Shown: one piece after another, positions 1-9,274 of the stretch
How positions within the stretch are numbered: position 1 is the stretch's first letter
Layout: each line of letters starts with the position of its first letter
From: Rhizobiales bacterium 63-22
GTDB lineage: Bacteria > Pseudomonadota > Alphaproteobacteria > Rhizobiales > Rhizobiaceae
Assembly (NCBI GenBank): GCA_001898995.1
Contig: MKVZ01000017.1
Location: forward strand, 565,560 to 629,559
Reading direction: 5' to 3'
DNA length: 64,000 bases
Position numbers and translations under genes: made by a program
The notes under the pieces: model-generated
Database searches by the model: none
Told to the model about the DNA's origin: nothing
What the model saw: only the letters and a program-made list of their open reading frames with translations

Positions 1-839
1 GTGTCGCCGCCGAAGCCGCCGAGAATGACCGAGATGAAGGAGCGGTTCATGCCCTTGCACATGATGTAGGACAGAATCGCGCCAGAGGAGCCGACCAGCG
101 CGCCGGTGATGATCAGCGCCAAATTGCCGAGCGTGAAGCCGATGCCCGCCGCCGCCCAGCCCGAATAGGAATTGAGCATGGAGACGACGACCGGCATGTC
201 CGCGCCGCCGATCGGCACGATGATCAGCGCTCCGAAGACCAGCGACAGGAGCACGATCAGCCAGAAGACGAAATGACTTTCGGTATTGGTGAGCACGACG
301 ATGAGCAGCACGATAGCCGCCGCCAGCGCGGCGTTGATGACGTGGCGCCCCGCCAGCATGATCGGCTTGCCGGACATGCGCCCGTCGAGCTTGAGGAAGG
401 CGATGACCGAGCCGGTAAAGGTGATCGCACCGATGGCGACACCGAGCGACATTTCGATCAGCGCCTGCCCGTGGATGGAGCCCACCTCGCCAATGCCGAA
501 GGAATGCGGCGAATAAAGCGCCGCGGCGGCCACCATCACGGCGGCGAGGCCGATCAGCGAGTGGAAGGCGGCGACGAGTTGCGGCATGGCCGTCATGGCG
601 ATACGCCGCGCGATATAGGCGCCGACGCCGCCGCCGATGGCGATGCCGATCACGATCAGCGCGAGGCCGCCGAAGCCCGGGCGGGCCAGAAGCAGCGTGG
701 TGACGATGGAAATCGCCATGCCGATCATGCCGAACATGTTGCCCTGACGGCTGGATGTCGGATGCGACAGGCCGCGCAGCGCCAGAATGAACAGGACGCC
801 GGAGACGAGATAAAGGAAGGCTGCGAGATTGACGCTCAT
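1..839 (-). CDS. pntB: NAD(P) transhydrogenase subunit beta, C-terminus cut by window edge
   Basis: About 279 N-terminal residues are visible, beginning at an ATG whose complement is at 837-839; the reading frame is open to position 1. The sequence is a series of hydrophobic helices with Gly-rich turns typical of the PntB membrane domain (dII). The NADP(H)-binding dIII domain lies outside the window. PntB with PntA forms the inner-membrane pump that couples proton entry to hydride transfer from NADH to NADP+. It follows pntAB by 13 bases and pntAA, giving the split-alpha three-gene order common in alphaproteobacteria. The family call is safe; the gene is incomplete only because of the window edge. 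Confidence 0.93.
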   Translation of the reverse strand, partial: MSVNLAAFLYLVSGVLFILALRGLSHPTSSRQGNMFGMIGMAISIVTTLLLARPGFGGLALIVIGIAIGGGVGAYIARRIAMTAMPQLVAAFHSLIGLAAVMVAAAALYSPHSFGIGEVGSIHGQALIEMSLGVAIGAITFTGSVIAFLKLDGRMSGKPIMLAGRHVINAALAAAIVLLIVVLTNTESHFVFWLIVLLSLVFGALIIVPIGGADMPVVVSMLNSYSGWAAAGIGFTLGNLALIITGALVGSSGAILSYIMCKGMNRSFISVILGGFGGD

Positions 840-852
840 GACCGTTCAGCCC

Positions 853-1284
853 TCACTTTTCTTTTTTCTTGTACATGGCGAGCATGCGCTGGGTGACGAG
901 GAAGCCGCCGAATATGTTGACGCTGGCAAGCACCAGCGCGATGAAGCCAAAACCGGTGGCCCAGCCGGACAGCGACAGGCCGACCGCCAGAAGCGCGCCG
1001 ACCACGATCACCGAGGAAATGGCATTGGTGACCGCCATCAGCGGCGTGTGCAGCGCCGGCGTGACCGACCACACCACGTAATAGCCGACGAAAATCGACA
1101 GGATGAAGATCGCGAAGCGGAACACGAACGGATCGATCGCGCCGCCCGTCGCCGCATGGGCGGCGACAGCCGCCGCATCGCCCGCGCCGCTGCCGGAAGC
1201 AGCGGCGCTTTCAGCCGCCTGACGCACGGCCTCCGCCGCCTGATTGAGGCCCTGAAGAGCTTTATCGAGTGCTGTATCGGACAT
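853..1284 (-). CDS. pntAB: NAD(P) transhydrogenase subunit alpha, part 2 (membrane part)
   Basis: This 143-residue protein has an Ala-rich soluble N-terminus (about residues 1-50). Three hydrophobic segments follow, near residues 53-73, 88-105 and 109-131, and it ends in a Lys-rich tail. This matches the separate membrane part of the alpha subunit found where PntA is encoded by two genes. Its ATG shares one base with the TAA stop of pntAA (TAATG), which implies translational coupling. pntB starts 13 bases downstream. Role (family knowledge): part of the proton channel of the transhydrogenase. Confidence 0.92.
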   Translation of the reverse strand: MSDTALDKALQGLNQAAEAVRQAAESAAASGSGAGDAAAVAAHAATGGAIDPFVFRFAIFILSIFVGYYVVWSVTPALHTPLMAVTNAISSVIVVGALLAVGLSLSGWATGFGFIALVLASVNIFGGFLVTQRMLAMYKKKEK

Positions 1285-2579
1285 TATGCCTCCCCTCCCT
1301 CAGCGGAAGTTTTCGCCGTCTTCGCCGGTGCTTTCCGTGCCGTCTTCTTCGCCGCCGGTCCGGCATCCGCCTGCGCCGCCGTTTTCGGCTTGCGCGCCGG
1401 TTTCGGCTTTTCGGGCTTTTCAGGCTCTAAGACCGGGGCGGCTTCCGCCGCCTTCGCGAATGCCGGATGCACGATACGACCCTGATGGGTGAGCAGCGTT
1501 GCCTTGACCAGTTCTTCTTCCGGATCGAACCGGAAGTTCTTCGTTTCCTTGTCCACCAGCGTTTCGAGGAAGGCGATGAGGTTGCGCGCATAAAGCTGCG
1601 AGGCGGTGGCGGCGATACGGCCCGGCACGTTGAGATAGCCGACGATCTTCACGCCATTCCGGTCCACGACCTCACCGGCGACCGCCCCCTCGACATTGCC
1701 GCCGCGCTCCACCGCGAGGTCGACCAGCACCGAACCGGGGCGCATCGCTGCCACCATCTCCTTCGACACCAGACGCGGCGCAGGCCGGCCGGGGATGAGC
1801 GCCGTGGTGATGACGATATCCTGCTTGGCGATATGATCGGCCACAAGTGCCGCTTGCTTCGCCTGATATTCCTTCGACATTTCCTTGGCATAGCCGCCGG
1901 CGGTTTCGGCGGCCTTGAACTCCTCGTCCTCCACGGCGATGAATTTCGCGCCGAGCGAGGCCACCTGCTCCTTTGCGGCGGGGCGGACGTCGGTCGCCGT
2001 CACCACCGCTCCGAGCCGGCGCGCGGTGGCGATGGCCTGAAGCCCGGCCACGCCCGCGCCCATCACAAACACCTTGGCGGCGGGAACGGTGCCGGCCGCC
2101 GTCATCATCATCGGCATGGCGCGGTCATAGACCTCCGCCGCGTCGATCACCGCCTGATAGCCCGCGAGATTGGCCTGGCTGGACAGAACGTCCATCACCT
2201 GCGCGCGGGTGATACGCGGCATGAATTCCATGGTGAAGGCGGAAATACCGGCCTTGGCAAGCGCGGCCACCGCATCCTCGTGGCCGTAGGGGTCGAGCAT
2301 GGCGAAAAGTGCTGCGCCGGGCCTGTAGCCCTGCAACTCCGCTCCCGTCGGACGGCGCACCTTGATGATCACATCCGCCTTGCCTGCGTCGGCGGCGGAA
2401 CCGATACGCCCCCCGGCATTGGCAAATTCCGCGTCGGGAATGCGCGATCGCTCGCCGGCGCCCTTCTCCACCACGACATCGAAGCCGAGTGCGATGAGTT
2501 TCTTCACCGTCTCCGCCGAAGCCGCCACGCGGGTTTCATGAGGATCGGTCTCTTTCGGGATGAATAGGGTCTGGGCCAA
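1284..2579 (-). CDS. pntAA: NAD(P) transhydrogenase subunit alpha, part 1 (NAD(H)-binding)
   Basis: This 431-residue soluble protein is related to alanine dehydrogenase. It has an N-terminal catalytic half and a Rossmann NAD-binding region ([17 protein letters not shown], about residue 170), so it is the dI domain that oxidises NADH. The start is a TTG codon at 2577-2579 preceded by AGGGA. The last roughly 55 residues form a low-complexity Lys/Pro/Ala tail that is not part of the dI fold; such tails occur in this family, but their function is unclear. The gene heads the pntAA-pntAB-pntB operon. Confidence 0.93.
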   Translation of the reverse strand: MAQTLFIPKETDPHETRVAASAETVKKLIALGFDVVVEKGAGERSRIPDAEFANAGGRIGSAADAGKADVIIKVRRPTGAELQGYRPGAALFAMLDPYGHEDAVAALAKAGISAFTMEFMPRITRAQVMDVLSSQANLAGYQAVIDAAEVYDRAMPMMMTAAGTVPAAKVFVMGAGVAGLQAIATARRLGAVVTATDVRPAAKEQVASLGAKFIAVEDEEFKAAETAGGYAKEMSKEYQAKQAALVADHIAKQDIVITTALIPGRPAPRLVSKEMVAAMRPGSVLVDLAVERGGNVEGAVAGEVVDRNGVKIVGYLNVPGRIAATASQLYARNLIAFLETLVDKETKNFRFDPEEELVKATLLTHQGRIVHPAFAKAAEAAPVLEPEKPEKPKPARKPKTAAQADAGPAAKKTARKAPAKTAKTSAEGGEA

Positions 2580-2724
2580 GCTCGTTTCCCTTTCGTGGCT
2601 TGATCCGGCCTTGCGGACGGGCGCAATTCAAGACCCTCGCCGGGCCTGTTGAAACGCATATATAACGGAAATACGGGGTGCCCGGCATCAAGAAATGAAC
2701 CGGGAAGCGACGACCCGCTTACCC

Positions 2725-2785
2725 TTTGTTTTTACGCATGTCGTTATCGCAAAACCGCTGCGCACTTTTGCGCGACATGCTTTAG
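2725..2785. repeat. Dispersed rhizobial-type palindromic repeat, copy A
   Basis: Positions 2735-2777 are identical over 43 bases to the reverse complement of 24749-24791, and closely similar to part of 44761-44812. The element contains internal inverted segments around a TTATCGCAAAACCG core. Its edge forms the TAA stop codon of the oxidase subunit IV-like gene (2782-2784). It resembles the RIME-type intergenic mosaic elements described in rhizobia; that name is an inference from pattern memory. Confidence 0.8.
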
Positions 2786-3003
2786 AGAATGAACCAGGCA
2801 GCGACGCAGATCAGGACGAAGAGCACAAAGCCGGAAACGAACCCGCCGGCGAAAAAGCCGAAGGCCATGGCGATCAGCAGGCCGGCGAGCACTACCGATG
2901 CCCACTTGATCAATCCCGTGAAGCCTGCATAGGTCCGTTCATGCTCGGCATAGTCCATAGGGGCACCGAGTTCGGCGGGAGCCGTGTTGTGATGTTCTGC
3001 CAT
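2782..3003 (-). CDS. aa3-type cytochrome c oxidase subunit IV-like small membrane protein
   Basis: The 73-residue protein starts MAEHHNTAPAEL, using the ATG complementary to 3001-3003; an in-frame extension to 3108 lacks support. A hydrophilic N-terminus with the motif MDYAEHERTYAGF is followed by a hydrophobic C-terminal half that could form two short helices. The Y-x-E-H-E-x-T-Y pattern and size fit the bacterial aa3-oxidase subunit IV family (COX4_pro_2). No other oxidase subunit lies nearby, so the link to the oxidase is by family only. The stop codon is formed by the edge of a palindromic repeat. Confidence 0.75.
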   Translation of the reverse strand: MAEHHNTAPAELGAPMDYAEHERTYAGFTGLIKWASVVLAGLLIAMAFGFFAGGFVSGFVLFVLICVAAWFIL

Positions 3004-3201
3004 ATCGTTCCACCCGTCTCCAATTTTCGCTTGCGCGATCCCTCCCGGCACGATGTACCGGATCCGCGGCCATGTTAAGCGGAAATCCCTGCAATCTTCA
3101 ATGCGCACGCAACGAAACCCCGGCCCTCATGCGCGTTTTTTCGTCGCACACGCCCTCCGGCCGCATGGGACAACACAATACATCGCCTTGCCGGCCCCGT
3201 G

Positions 3202-3948
3202 TCAGACCCCGAGCCCGGTATATTTCGCCGTCGGCAGAATGGTGAGCGGCACTGTGCCCGAGCGAATATCGGCGAACATGGCCCGCATTTCATGCGGCTG
3301 CGCCTTGAAAAAAGGGAAGCGTGTCAATACCGCATCGCGTATCTTGCGCACGGGCGCGGCTCCCAGCCCAACCTTGATGCCGTAGCCCGTATGCTCGCGC
3401 GCTTCCGCCAGCACGGACGTGCCGAAAATGCGCTTGTAGAAAGCCATATGCTCCGGCTTGACCGCGGCAAGACACTGGTCCGCCTCGAAGAACACCGAAG
3501 CCATCGCCGCGATGCGCAGCGTTATATAGGGAATGGCCGGATATTCGCTGAGCAGATCGGGATCGGCGGCGAACCGCGTCGGATCGACGAAGTGCATGCC
3601 GGCATTGAGCAGCGGCTCCAGAATGTCGGGAAACAGTGCGTAGCTGGTTCCCCGGCGGTGGTCGGGCGTGATATGGTGGATGCGCAGCGTCGAAACCAGT
3701 TGCCCGTCGACATATACACCATAGACGAAGGCATGGCTGTCACGGTCGATATCGTCCACGATCGACGGCACAGCCGCCGCATGCATCACATTGCGGGTGC
3801 GATAGGAGCGGTAGCGCAGACGCCCGATCTCTTCCAGATCCTCGCCATGGACAATGCGCCGGTATTCGACCCGGTCCAGGAATTGCAGGAGCTGTCGCGC
3901 AAAATTGGATAAGGGAGGCGTGCCCCCCGAGACAGCAATATCACTCAT
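3202..3948 (-). CDS. N-acyl amino acid synthase FeeM-like (GNAT/LuxI-fold) protein
   Basis: The product is 248 residues from the ATG at 3948; a TTG eight codons upstream (3972) is possible. The segment EDLEEIGRLRYRSY and the later LVSTLRIHHI correspond to the R-x-x-x-Y and core-strand motifs of autoinducer-synthase and FeeM-type acyltransferases. These transfer long acyl chains, often from acyl-ACP, to an amino acid or amine. No signal peptide or membrane helix is visible. It stands alone, with a 440-base upstream gap, downstream on the same strand of a c-di-GMP gene. Its acceptor amine and product cannot be told from sequence. A role as a true homoserine-lactone synthase is less likely because no luxR-type gene is nearby. 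Confidence 0.65.
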   Translation of the reverse strand: MSDIAVSGGTPPLSNFARQLLQFLDRVEYRRIVHGEDLEEIGRLRYRSYRTRNVMHAAAVPSIVDDIDRDSHAFVYGVYVDGQLVSTLRIHHITPDHRRGTSYALFPDILEPLLNAGMHFVDPTRFAADPDLLSEYPAIPYITLRIAAMASVFFEADQCLAAVKPEHMAFYKRIFGTSVLAEAREHTGYGIKVGLGAAPVRKIRDAVLTRFPFFKAQPHEMRAMFADIRSGTVPLTILPTAKYTGLGV

Positions 3949-4387
3949 GCAAAACGATTCCGGACCCGTCAAATCTGCGCGCAGGATAAGCGGCTTTGAC
4001 AGTCTGTAAAGGCATAAGTTCGCCGACCCGCCAATTCTTCATGCGAGCAAAGCCGAGCCGCCATCGATGTCCGAATGCGTTGGAAAATGGGAGGAAACGC
4101 CGTCTGTAAAGCACCGGCGCGCAGTTGAAGCACCTTTATCGATTCAGCGCTCATATCCTGCTCGCTCCGGTTGCATCCGGCATAGGTCGACGTCACGGCG
4201 ATCACCGCATGCTTCACCGGATTCGCACGAATATACTGTCGAATATACTTCCTATATGTCTCTATGACGCGGAAATCTCGGTACCGATCGCCCGGAGGCA
4301 AGTCAACAGCCCCGGGGAAAAGAAGATAACCCCGTAATGATCACCGAACGAAAACCTTTGCCGGAAAACGCCGCGCTGTGGGAGCGC
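3949..4387. other. Intergenic region upstream of the FeeM-like gene
   Basis: No credible gene is seen in this stretch of about 440 bases. It should carry the promoter of the FeeM-like gene and the 3' end of the GGDEF-EAL transcript. It contains a 10-base direct repeat CGAATATACT at 4228-4237 and 4240-4249 in a locally AT-richer patch, a possible tandem binding site. I found no convincing terminator hairpin. Confidence 0.5.
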
Positions 4388-6685
4388 TCAGGCGACGGTG
4401 CGGCCGTCGGTGCGGCGGGCGAGCGAACGCGACGCCATGGCGTTGATTTCGGCGGCGACCGACGGCATGCCGAGCAGATAGCCTTGAACGAGGTCGGCGC
4501 CGGCGGCGACACGAATCAGCGCCAGCTGCTCTTCCGTCTCCACTCCTTCCACCGTGACGCCGAGACCGAGCTCGTGCGAAAGCTGGGTGACGCCGCGCAG
4601 AAGCATCAGCGAGCGGCGGTCGCTGGTGATGTCGCGCACGAAGGAACGGTCCACCTTCACCTTGGTCAGCGGAAGGGTATTGAGATAGCTGAGGCTCGAA
4701 TAGCCGGTGCCGAAATCGTCGAGCGCGATGTTGATACCGGCATTCTTGAGGCTTTGCAGCACCATGGACGTCTTGTTGCGATCGGCGATGATGGCGCTTT
4801 CCGTCACCTCCACCTCCAGCCGCTGCGGGGGCAGCCCGGACCGCTCCAGCGCCGTCACGATATCCCGCATGATCTCGCTGTTTTTAAGATCGATGGCCGA
4901 GAGGTTGACCGACACGCCCACATGCGTATCCCATGCCATGCAGTCGATGCAGGCGGTTTCGAGCACGAAACGGGTGATGGCGGTGATGATGCCCATTTCT
5001 TCGGCCAGCGGAATGAACTCTGCCGGCGGCACCGGCCCGAGCTCCCGGTGTTCCCAGCGCGCCAGTGCCTCGCAGGCCACGATACGCAAAGATTGCGCGC
5101 TGACGATCGGCTGGTAGACGACCTTTATCTCGCCGTTGGCGATCGCCTGCCGCAGATCCGCCTTCAACTTCTGCCTTCCGCGGTACCTGGTGTCCATGGC
5201 GTTGACGAAAACGGTCCAGGACTGGCCCTCCTGTCCTTTCGCCTCGTAGAGCGCCAGATCGGCATTGATATGCATGGCGCCGACATCGCTGTCGGCTATA
5301 TTCTCGATGGCAACGCCGGCGCTGATCTCGATGTCCACCCGGTCGCCGTCCAGATCGTAAGTGCCGACCACTTCGGAGATGATGTGCTCCATCACGCCGC
5401 CGATGTCGGACGGCGTATGGAGATCGAAGACGAAGACGACGAATTCGTCGCCGCCGAAGCGCGAGGCGACATAACGCTGCGGGTCGAGCCGGCCCAGGCG
5501 CTCTGCGAAGATGCGCAGAAGCGCGTCGCCGACATGATGTCCCAGTGTGTCGTTGACATGCTTGAAATGGTTGATGTCGATGACGATCAGCGCCACCAGC
5601 GTATCGGGTTCCTGGACCCCGCGCAGGGAGCGCACGATGGTTTCGAAATGCGTGCGGTTCGCCAGACCCGTCAGCCCGTCGAACCGTGCCATGTGCTGGA
5701 TGCGCGCCTCCGATTCGACGCGCTGCGACACATCTTCGAACATCAGCACCGCGCCGTCGCTGATAGTCTGGTTGCCGACGGATTCTATATAGCGGCCGTC
5801 GGAAAGCCGGAAAGTATCGCGCGTTCTTCGTCCGGCCACGAGATCCTGCATGCGCGCGCGGATGGTGGCCAGATCGTCATTGCGAAACAGACCCTGACGG
5901 TCGCAATAGCGCAGCAGCACGTCCAGCTTGCGCCCATGCAGCTTCGTCCGGCCGGAGATGTGCAACATGGCCTTGGCCTTGTTGTTGATGACCGCGATGC
6001 GCTGCTGGTTGTCCAGCATGAGCAGGGCCTGCGGCATGTTGTTGAGCGCCGCGTCGAAGCGCCCTGCGACAACAGAAAGGCGGCGCTTGCCCATCACCGC
6101 CGCGAATAGGAACTCCCGCAGCCCGTTCGCCATCTGGATATTGGACAGGAAATAAGGGATGAGCAGCAGACCGATGACGATGTGAAAGGGTGTGCCCGAA
6201 AGGATCAGCCCGGCCAGCACCGGGACGAGCGAACAGACGGACATGAGCACCACCGCCCTGGCGGAGGGATAGTTGCGTCCGACGATGGAGACGACCGAGG
6301 CAAGCAGCACGGTATGGCTGGTGAACACCGCGAAGGAATCGTGCACTACATAGCTGGAAAAGAAACACAGCATGCCCAGCGTGAGGCAGACCAGTGAGGC
6401 ACCGACGAGATAGCGTATCTCCCATCTGTCCAGACCGGCATGGGAAAGATCGGCCAACCGCGCCTGATCGAACTTGTGCATGTCATAGAGGCGGCCCAGG
6501 GCGATGACGGCGAACACAACGGCGAAGATCAGATAGCGATGGTCGCCCGTCTTCATGCCGATGACGATACAGGCCACCACATGCGCAAGCAGGCCGATCC
6601 ACAGCGTAGTGCGATTGCCATATAGCGATCGCAAAAAAGATAGCCGTACATCCGTCGGTATGTCTGGTTTACGGCCGCGCCACAT
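4388..6685 (-). CDS. Membrane PAS-like/GGDEF/EAL c-di-GMP signalling protein
   Basis: This 765-residue protein has about six predicted membrane helices between residues 28 and 182. A PAS-like segment (about 205-325) follows, then GGDEF (motif GGDEF at 411-415 within RFGGDEF) and EAL (E539-A-L; also DDFGTGYSS and EGVETEEQ). The GGDEF signature is intact. The usual RxxD inhibitory site upstream of it is absent; PQRY occupies that position. The EAL catalytic residues appear complete, so phosphodiesterase activity is plausible, and the direction of net activity cannot be decided by reading. It is likely an inner-membrane sensor controlling c-di-GMP. Its promoter lies in an unusually AT-rich 300-base tract. 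Confidence 0.92.
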   Translation of the reverse strand: MWRGRKPDIPTDVRLSFLRSLYGNRTTLWIGLLAHVVACIVIGMKTGDHRYLIFAVVFAVIALGRLYDMHKFDQARLADLSHAGLDRWEIRYLVGASLVCLTLGMLCFFSSYVVHDSFAVFTSHTVLLASVVSIVGRNYPSARAVVLMSVCSLVPVLAGLILSGTPFHIVIGLLLIPYFLSNIQMANGLREFLFAAVMGKRRLSVVAGRFDAALNNMPQALLMLDNQQRIAVINNKAKAMLHISGRTKLHGRKLDVLLRYCDRQGLFRNDDLATIRARMQDLVAGRRTRDTFRLSDGRYIESVGNQTISDGAVLMFEDVSQRVESEARIQHMARFDGLTGLANRTHFETIVRSLRGVQEPDTLVALIVIDINHFKHVNDTLGHHVGDALLRIFAERLGRLDPQRYVASRFGGDEFVVFVFDLHTPSDIGGVMEHIISEVVGTYDLDGDRVDIEISAGVAIENIADSDVGAMHINADLALYEAKGQEGQSWTVFVNAMDTRYRGRQKLKADLRQAIANGEIKVVYQPIVSAQSLRIVACEALARWEHRELGPVPPAEFIPLAEEMGIITAITRFVLETACIDCMAWDTHVGVSVNLSAIDLKNSEIMRDIVTALERSGLPPQRLEVEVTESAIIADRNKTSMVLQSLKNAGINIALDDFGTGYSSLSYLNTLPLTKVKVDRSFVRDITSDRRSLMLLRGVTQLSHELGLGVTVEGVETEEQLALIRVAAGADLVQGYLLGMPSVAAEINAMASRSLARRTDGRTVA

Positions 6686-7036
6686 ATTGCTGTTTGCTTT
6701 CCATTGACCGTGCGATCATTGCACTAAATCACTTAAAAATATCTTTCCATCTATTCTGTTACAAAGCTTAGAGGAAACCATTATAAGTTGTACAGAACAT
6801 ATTTTTGCAATAACAACCTGTAATTGAAAATAAAAATAGAATACAATCTAAGGATATAAGAACGAACGATATTCGATATGGCGGCAGAGCCCAACTGTTA
6901 GAATTCCGGGCATCTCTATAAATATAAGTAAGTTCTAAATATAATATTTCTGACAATCATTTCCGGAAATATTTGGGAAAAGACTTGCCATCTTGACGCG
7001 AGCCCCGCTGCCAAAACGACCGGGCAGCTGCACCCG
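6686..7036. other. AT-rich intergenic island upstream of the GGDEF-EAL gene
   Basis: From about 6715 to 6980 the sequence is strikingly AT-rich, with many A/T runs and TA steps, whereas the surrounding genes are GC-rich. It has a perfect 12-base palindrome ATTTCCGGAAAT at 6959-6970. A short frame in it (6768-6956, minus strand) has no homology I recognise and no good ribosome site, so I do not call it. The tract sits exactly where the GGDEF-EAL promoter should be. Confidence 0.7.
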
Positions 7037-7753
7037 TTATTCCCTTTCGTTCGCGTTCCTGTTGTCTCCACCGGCCATCTCGGCCAGCACCTGCGCGGCA
7101 AGCCCACGCGTAATACGCGATTTCTGCTCCAGCGCGGCGCGGTCCAGCCGCTCCACTACGCCGATCGCCGAGAGGAGCGAGCGCTCGATACGGCTCACCA
7201 GATAATTCACCACGGACGGCTCGACACTGACCTGCCGGTCGGAGAACAGCTTGTGAATGACGCCGGAGAGAAGCAGATCGTCAGGAGCGGCGATCTCCAC
7301 GACCGTCGCGGCCTTTAGCCGCGAGGCCAGATCGGGGAGCTTCACGTTCCAGCCTGCGGGCAGCAGGCGCGACGTCATCAACAGGGAGGGACCTGCCCCG
7401 CCCGCCGCATGCTGGCGCACCTGATTGATGAGATGGAACAGACCGGTTTCGTCGAAGGGTGCACCACCGATGTCGTCGATCAGCACCGGACGAACGGCGG
7501 CAGGCGCCACGGCTTCGGATATCCGTGCGGGATCGACGCGCAACGCATCCGTGCCCTCGCGCCAGATTTCCGCCAGATGCGTCTTGCCCGCGCCGGTCGG
7601 GCCGGCCAGCACCGCCACCGGCGACGGCCAGTGCGGCCAGCGGTCGATCAGATCGGCGGCGGCGGCATTCGATCCCGTAACGATCAGGTCTTCCCGGTGA
7701 TAACCGGGCTGATGGCCGAGATTGAGCGGTATCTGGCGCGGCGCATCACGCAT
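7037..7753 (-). CDS. hdaA: DnaA regulatory inactivator-type AAA+ protein HdaA
   Basis: This 238-residue protein is a DnaA-like AAA+ domain without the DnaA DNA-binding domain. A Walker A motif GPTGAGKTH is at residues 51-59. The N-terminal QIPLNL (residues 7-12) fits the beta-clamp binding motif of Hda proteins. Hda/HdaA on the sliding clamp stimulates ATP hydrolysis by DnaA after initiation and so limits re-replication. It lies 21 bases downstream of the AI-2E-family permease gene, an arrangement shared by many alphaproteobacteria. Confidence 0.9.
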   Translation of the reverse strand: MRDAPRQIPLNLGHQPGYHREDLIVTGSNAAAADLIDRWPHWPSPVAVLAGPTGAGKTHLAEIWREGTDALRVDPARISEAVAPAAVRPVLIDDIGGAPFDETGLFHLINQVRQHAAGGAGPSLLMTSRLLPAGWNVKLPDLASRLKAATVVEIAAPDDLLLSGVIHKLFSDRQVSVEPSVVNYLVSRIERSLLSAIGVVERLDRAALEQKSRITRGLAAQVLAEMAGGDNRNANERE

Positions 7754-7774
7754 CGCAATCTCGTTTCTTTTGGC

Positions 7775-9019
7775 TCATTTCTCCTTGCCCGTATCCTCGC
7801 CCGCCTCGATCAGCGGCCCTGTTTCGTGATCGTGGCGGCGGAAGGCCGGATCGTACAGGGGAGAATGGAGATAGCTGTTGAGCGCGAAACGCACAAGCAC
7901 CCCCACCGCAGCGGCAGCCGGCACCGCGACCAGCATTCCCGTGAAGCCGAACAGCGAGCCGAAGGCGAAAAGCGCGAACATCAGCCACACCGGATGCAGG
8001 CCGACCGAGGAGCCGACGAGCTTGGGCTGCAATATGTTTCCTTCCACGAACTGTCCGATGAAGAAAACCACGGCCACGGTGCAGATCATGATCCAGTCCG
8101 GCCAGAATTGCACCAGCGCCACGCCGAGCGCCAGCGCCAGACCGACGAAGGAGCCGATATAGGGGATGAAGGAGATCAGCCCGGCGAAAAAGCCGATCAG
8201 GAGGCCGAAATTCAACCCGGTCAGGGTGAGCCCTATAGCGTAGTAGGTGCCGAGCACGAGGCAAAGCGTGCCCTGCCCGCGAATGAAGCCCGCCACCGCC
8301 GCGTTCATTTCGCGCGCGATGCCCCGCACGGTATGAAGCTGGGCGCGCGGCACCCAGGAATCGATGCTGTTCACCATGCGGTCCCAGTCGAGCAGCATGT
8401 AGAAGGCGACCACCGGCGTGACCACGAAAAGCCCGGCTATGTCGATCAGAGATTTCCCCGAATTCCACAGGGATTGCAGTAGGGTGGAAAGAAAGCCCGC
8501 CCCCTGCTGGAGCAGCGAACTGAGATTTTCCTGAATGACGGAATTGTCGATGCCGATATATTTCTTCAGCCAGCGCGAATTCTCATTGGTCAGAAGCGAC
8601 TGCAACTGGGTGATATAGCCGGGCAGACGCGAAATGAAGTCGGCAAGCTGCGTGGCGAGTACCGGGACGACGATCATCAGCGCCACCACGAGAGCCGTGA
8701 GGAAGACAAGCAGGATGACGACGGTGGCCCATAGCCGCGACAGGCCGAACCGTTCCAGCCTGTGGGCCACCGGATCGAGGAAATAGGCCAGCGCCATGCC
8801 CGCGACGAAAGGCAGGAGCACCGAACTGAACACCACGAGGAACAGCACGAAGATCGCGACCGCGCCAATCCAGAATATGGCCTGTCGCCGCACGGTGGAA
8901 CCGGTGAGCGTGCCGACCTCGACATTGACATGGATGTCGCGGTCGCGCGTCTTGGCCTCCGACTGGCGGATGGCCCGGTGGGCGGGCTGGCGCGTTGGGG
9001 CCGGTTTCTTGATGACCAT
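7775..9019 (-). CDS. AI-2E family transporter (PerM/UPF0118-type permease)
   Basis: The 414-residue protein starts MVIKKPAP and has a basic N-terminus. Several hydrophobic helices begin near residue 45, and a long hydrophilic segment (about 150-215) sits between helix groups. [17 protein letters not shown] and the [20 protein letters not shown] stretch are typical of the AI-2E exporter/PerM superfamily. Members range from quorum-signal exporters to Na+/H+ antiporters, so the substrate is undefined. It is probably co-transcribed with hdaA. Confidence 0.85.
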   Translation of the reverse strand: MVIKKPAPTRQPAHRAIRQSEAKTRDRDIHVNVEVGTLTGSTVRRQAIFWIGAVAIFVLFLVVFSSVLLPFVAGMALAYFLDPVAHRLERFGLSRLWATVVILLVFLTALVVALMIVVPVLATQLADFISRLPGYITQLQSLLTNENSRWLKKYIGIDNSVIQENLSSLLQQGAGFLSTLLQSLWNSGKSLIDIAGLFVVTPVVAFYMLLDWDRMVNSIDSWVPRAQLHTVRGIAREMNAAVAGFIRGQGTLCLVLGTYYAIGLTLTGLNFGLLIGFFAGLISFIPYIGSFVGLALALGVALVQFWPDWIMICTVAVVFFIGQFVEGNILQPKLVGSSVGLHPVWLMFALFAFGSLFGFTGMLVAVPAAAAVGVLVRFALNSYLHSPLYDPAFRRHDHETGPLIEAGEDTGKEK

Positions 9020-9115
9020 GGAACTCCGTTCCTCGAACTTTCAGGTCCATCCCGCCGACGGCGTACTTCATATCGGCGCCGCAGAAAAGCGAATTTGCAT
9101 TTGAACATTGCAGGC

Positions 9116-9168
9116 CTAGCGCATCGGCCCGAAAATCGAAAACGATTTTCGGAAAGCACGATGCGTAG
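9116..9168. repeat. Intergenic palindromic element upstream of purM
   Basis: Two nested inverted repeats are visible. The outer arms are CTAGCGCATCG at 9116-9126 and CGATGCGTAG at 9159-9168, with one bulged base. The inner arms are CCGAAAATCG at 9129-9138 and CGATTTTCGG at 9143-9152. I remember this class as common between genes in Brucella and relatives. It lies in the divergent gap between the permease gene and purM, about 105 bases before the purM start. Confidence 0.75.
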
Positions 9169-9274
9169 CCAAATAGGTTGGAGCGCCCGAAAATTCAGCC
9201 GGATTCGCGCCATGCGATCTTGCGGGCCGGGCCGTCTCGTGCCATGTGCGGACAAAAGGTTTCAGGAGCAGACC

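Noticed and set aside
1467..2567. Long open frame antisense to pntAA
   Set aside because: It is His/Arg-rich shadow coding opposite a confident gene in GC-rich DNA, with no homology or ribosome site. Similar shadows exist opposite the oxidoreductase, uvrC, lptD and the GGDEF-EAL gene.
3202..3948. Classical homoserine-lactone quorum-sensing synthase
   Set aside because: No luxR-type gene nearby and the motif spacing fits FeeM-type proteins better than LuxI; kept only as a FeeM-like call.
6768..6956. 61-codon frame in the AT-rich island
   Set aside because: No ribosome site, no recognised family, and stop-poor chance frames occur even here; the region reads better as regulatory DNA.
8762..9274. 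N-terminal extension of PurM
   Set aside because: It runs antisense through the permease gene and the divergent promoter; the ATG at 9275 has a ribosome site and gives the normal PurM length.
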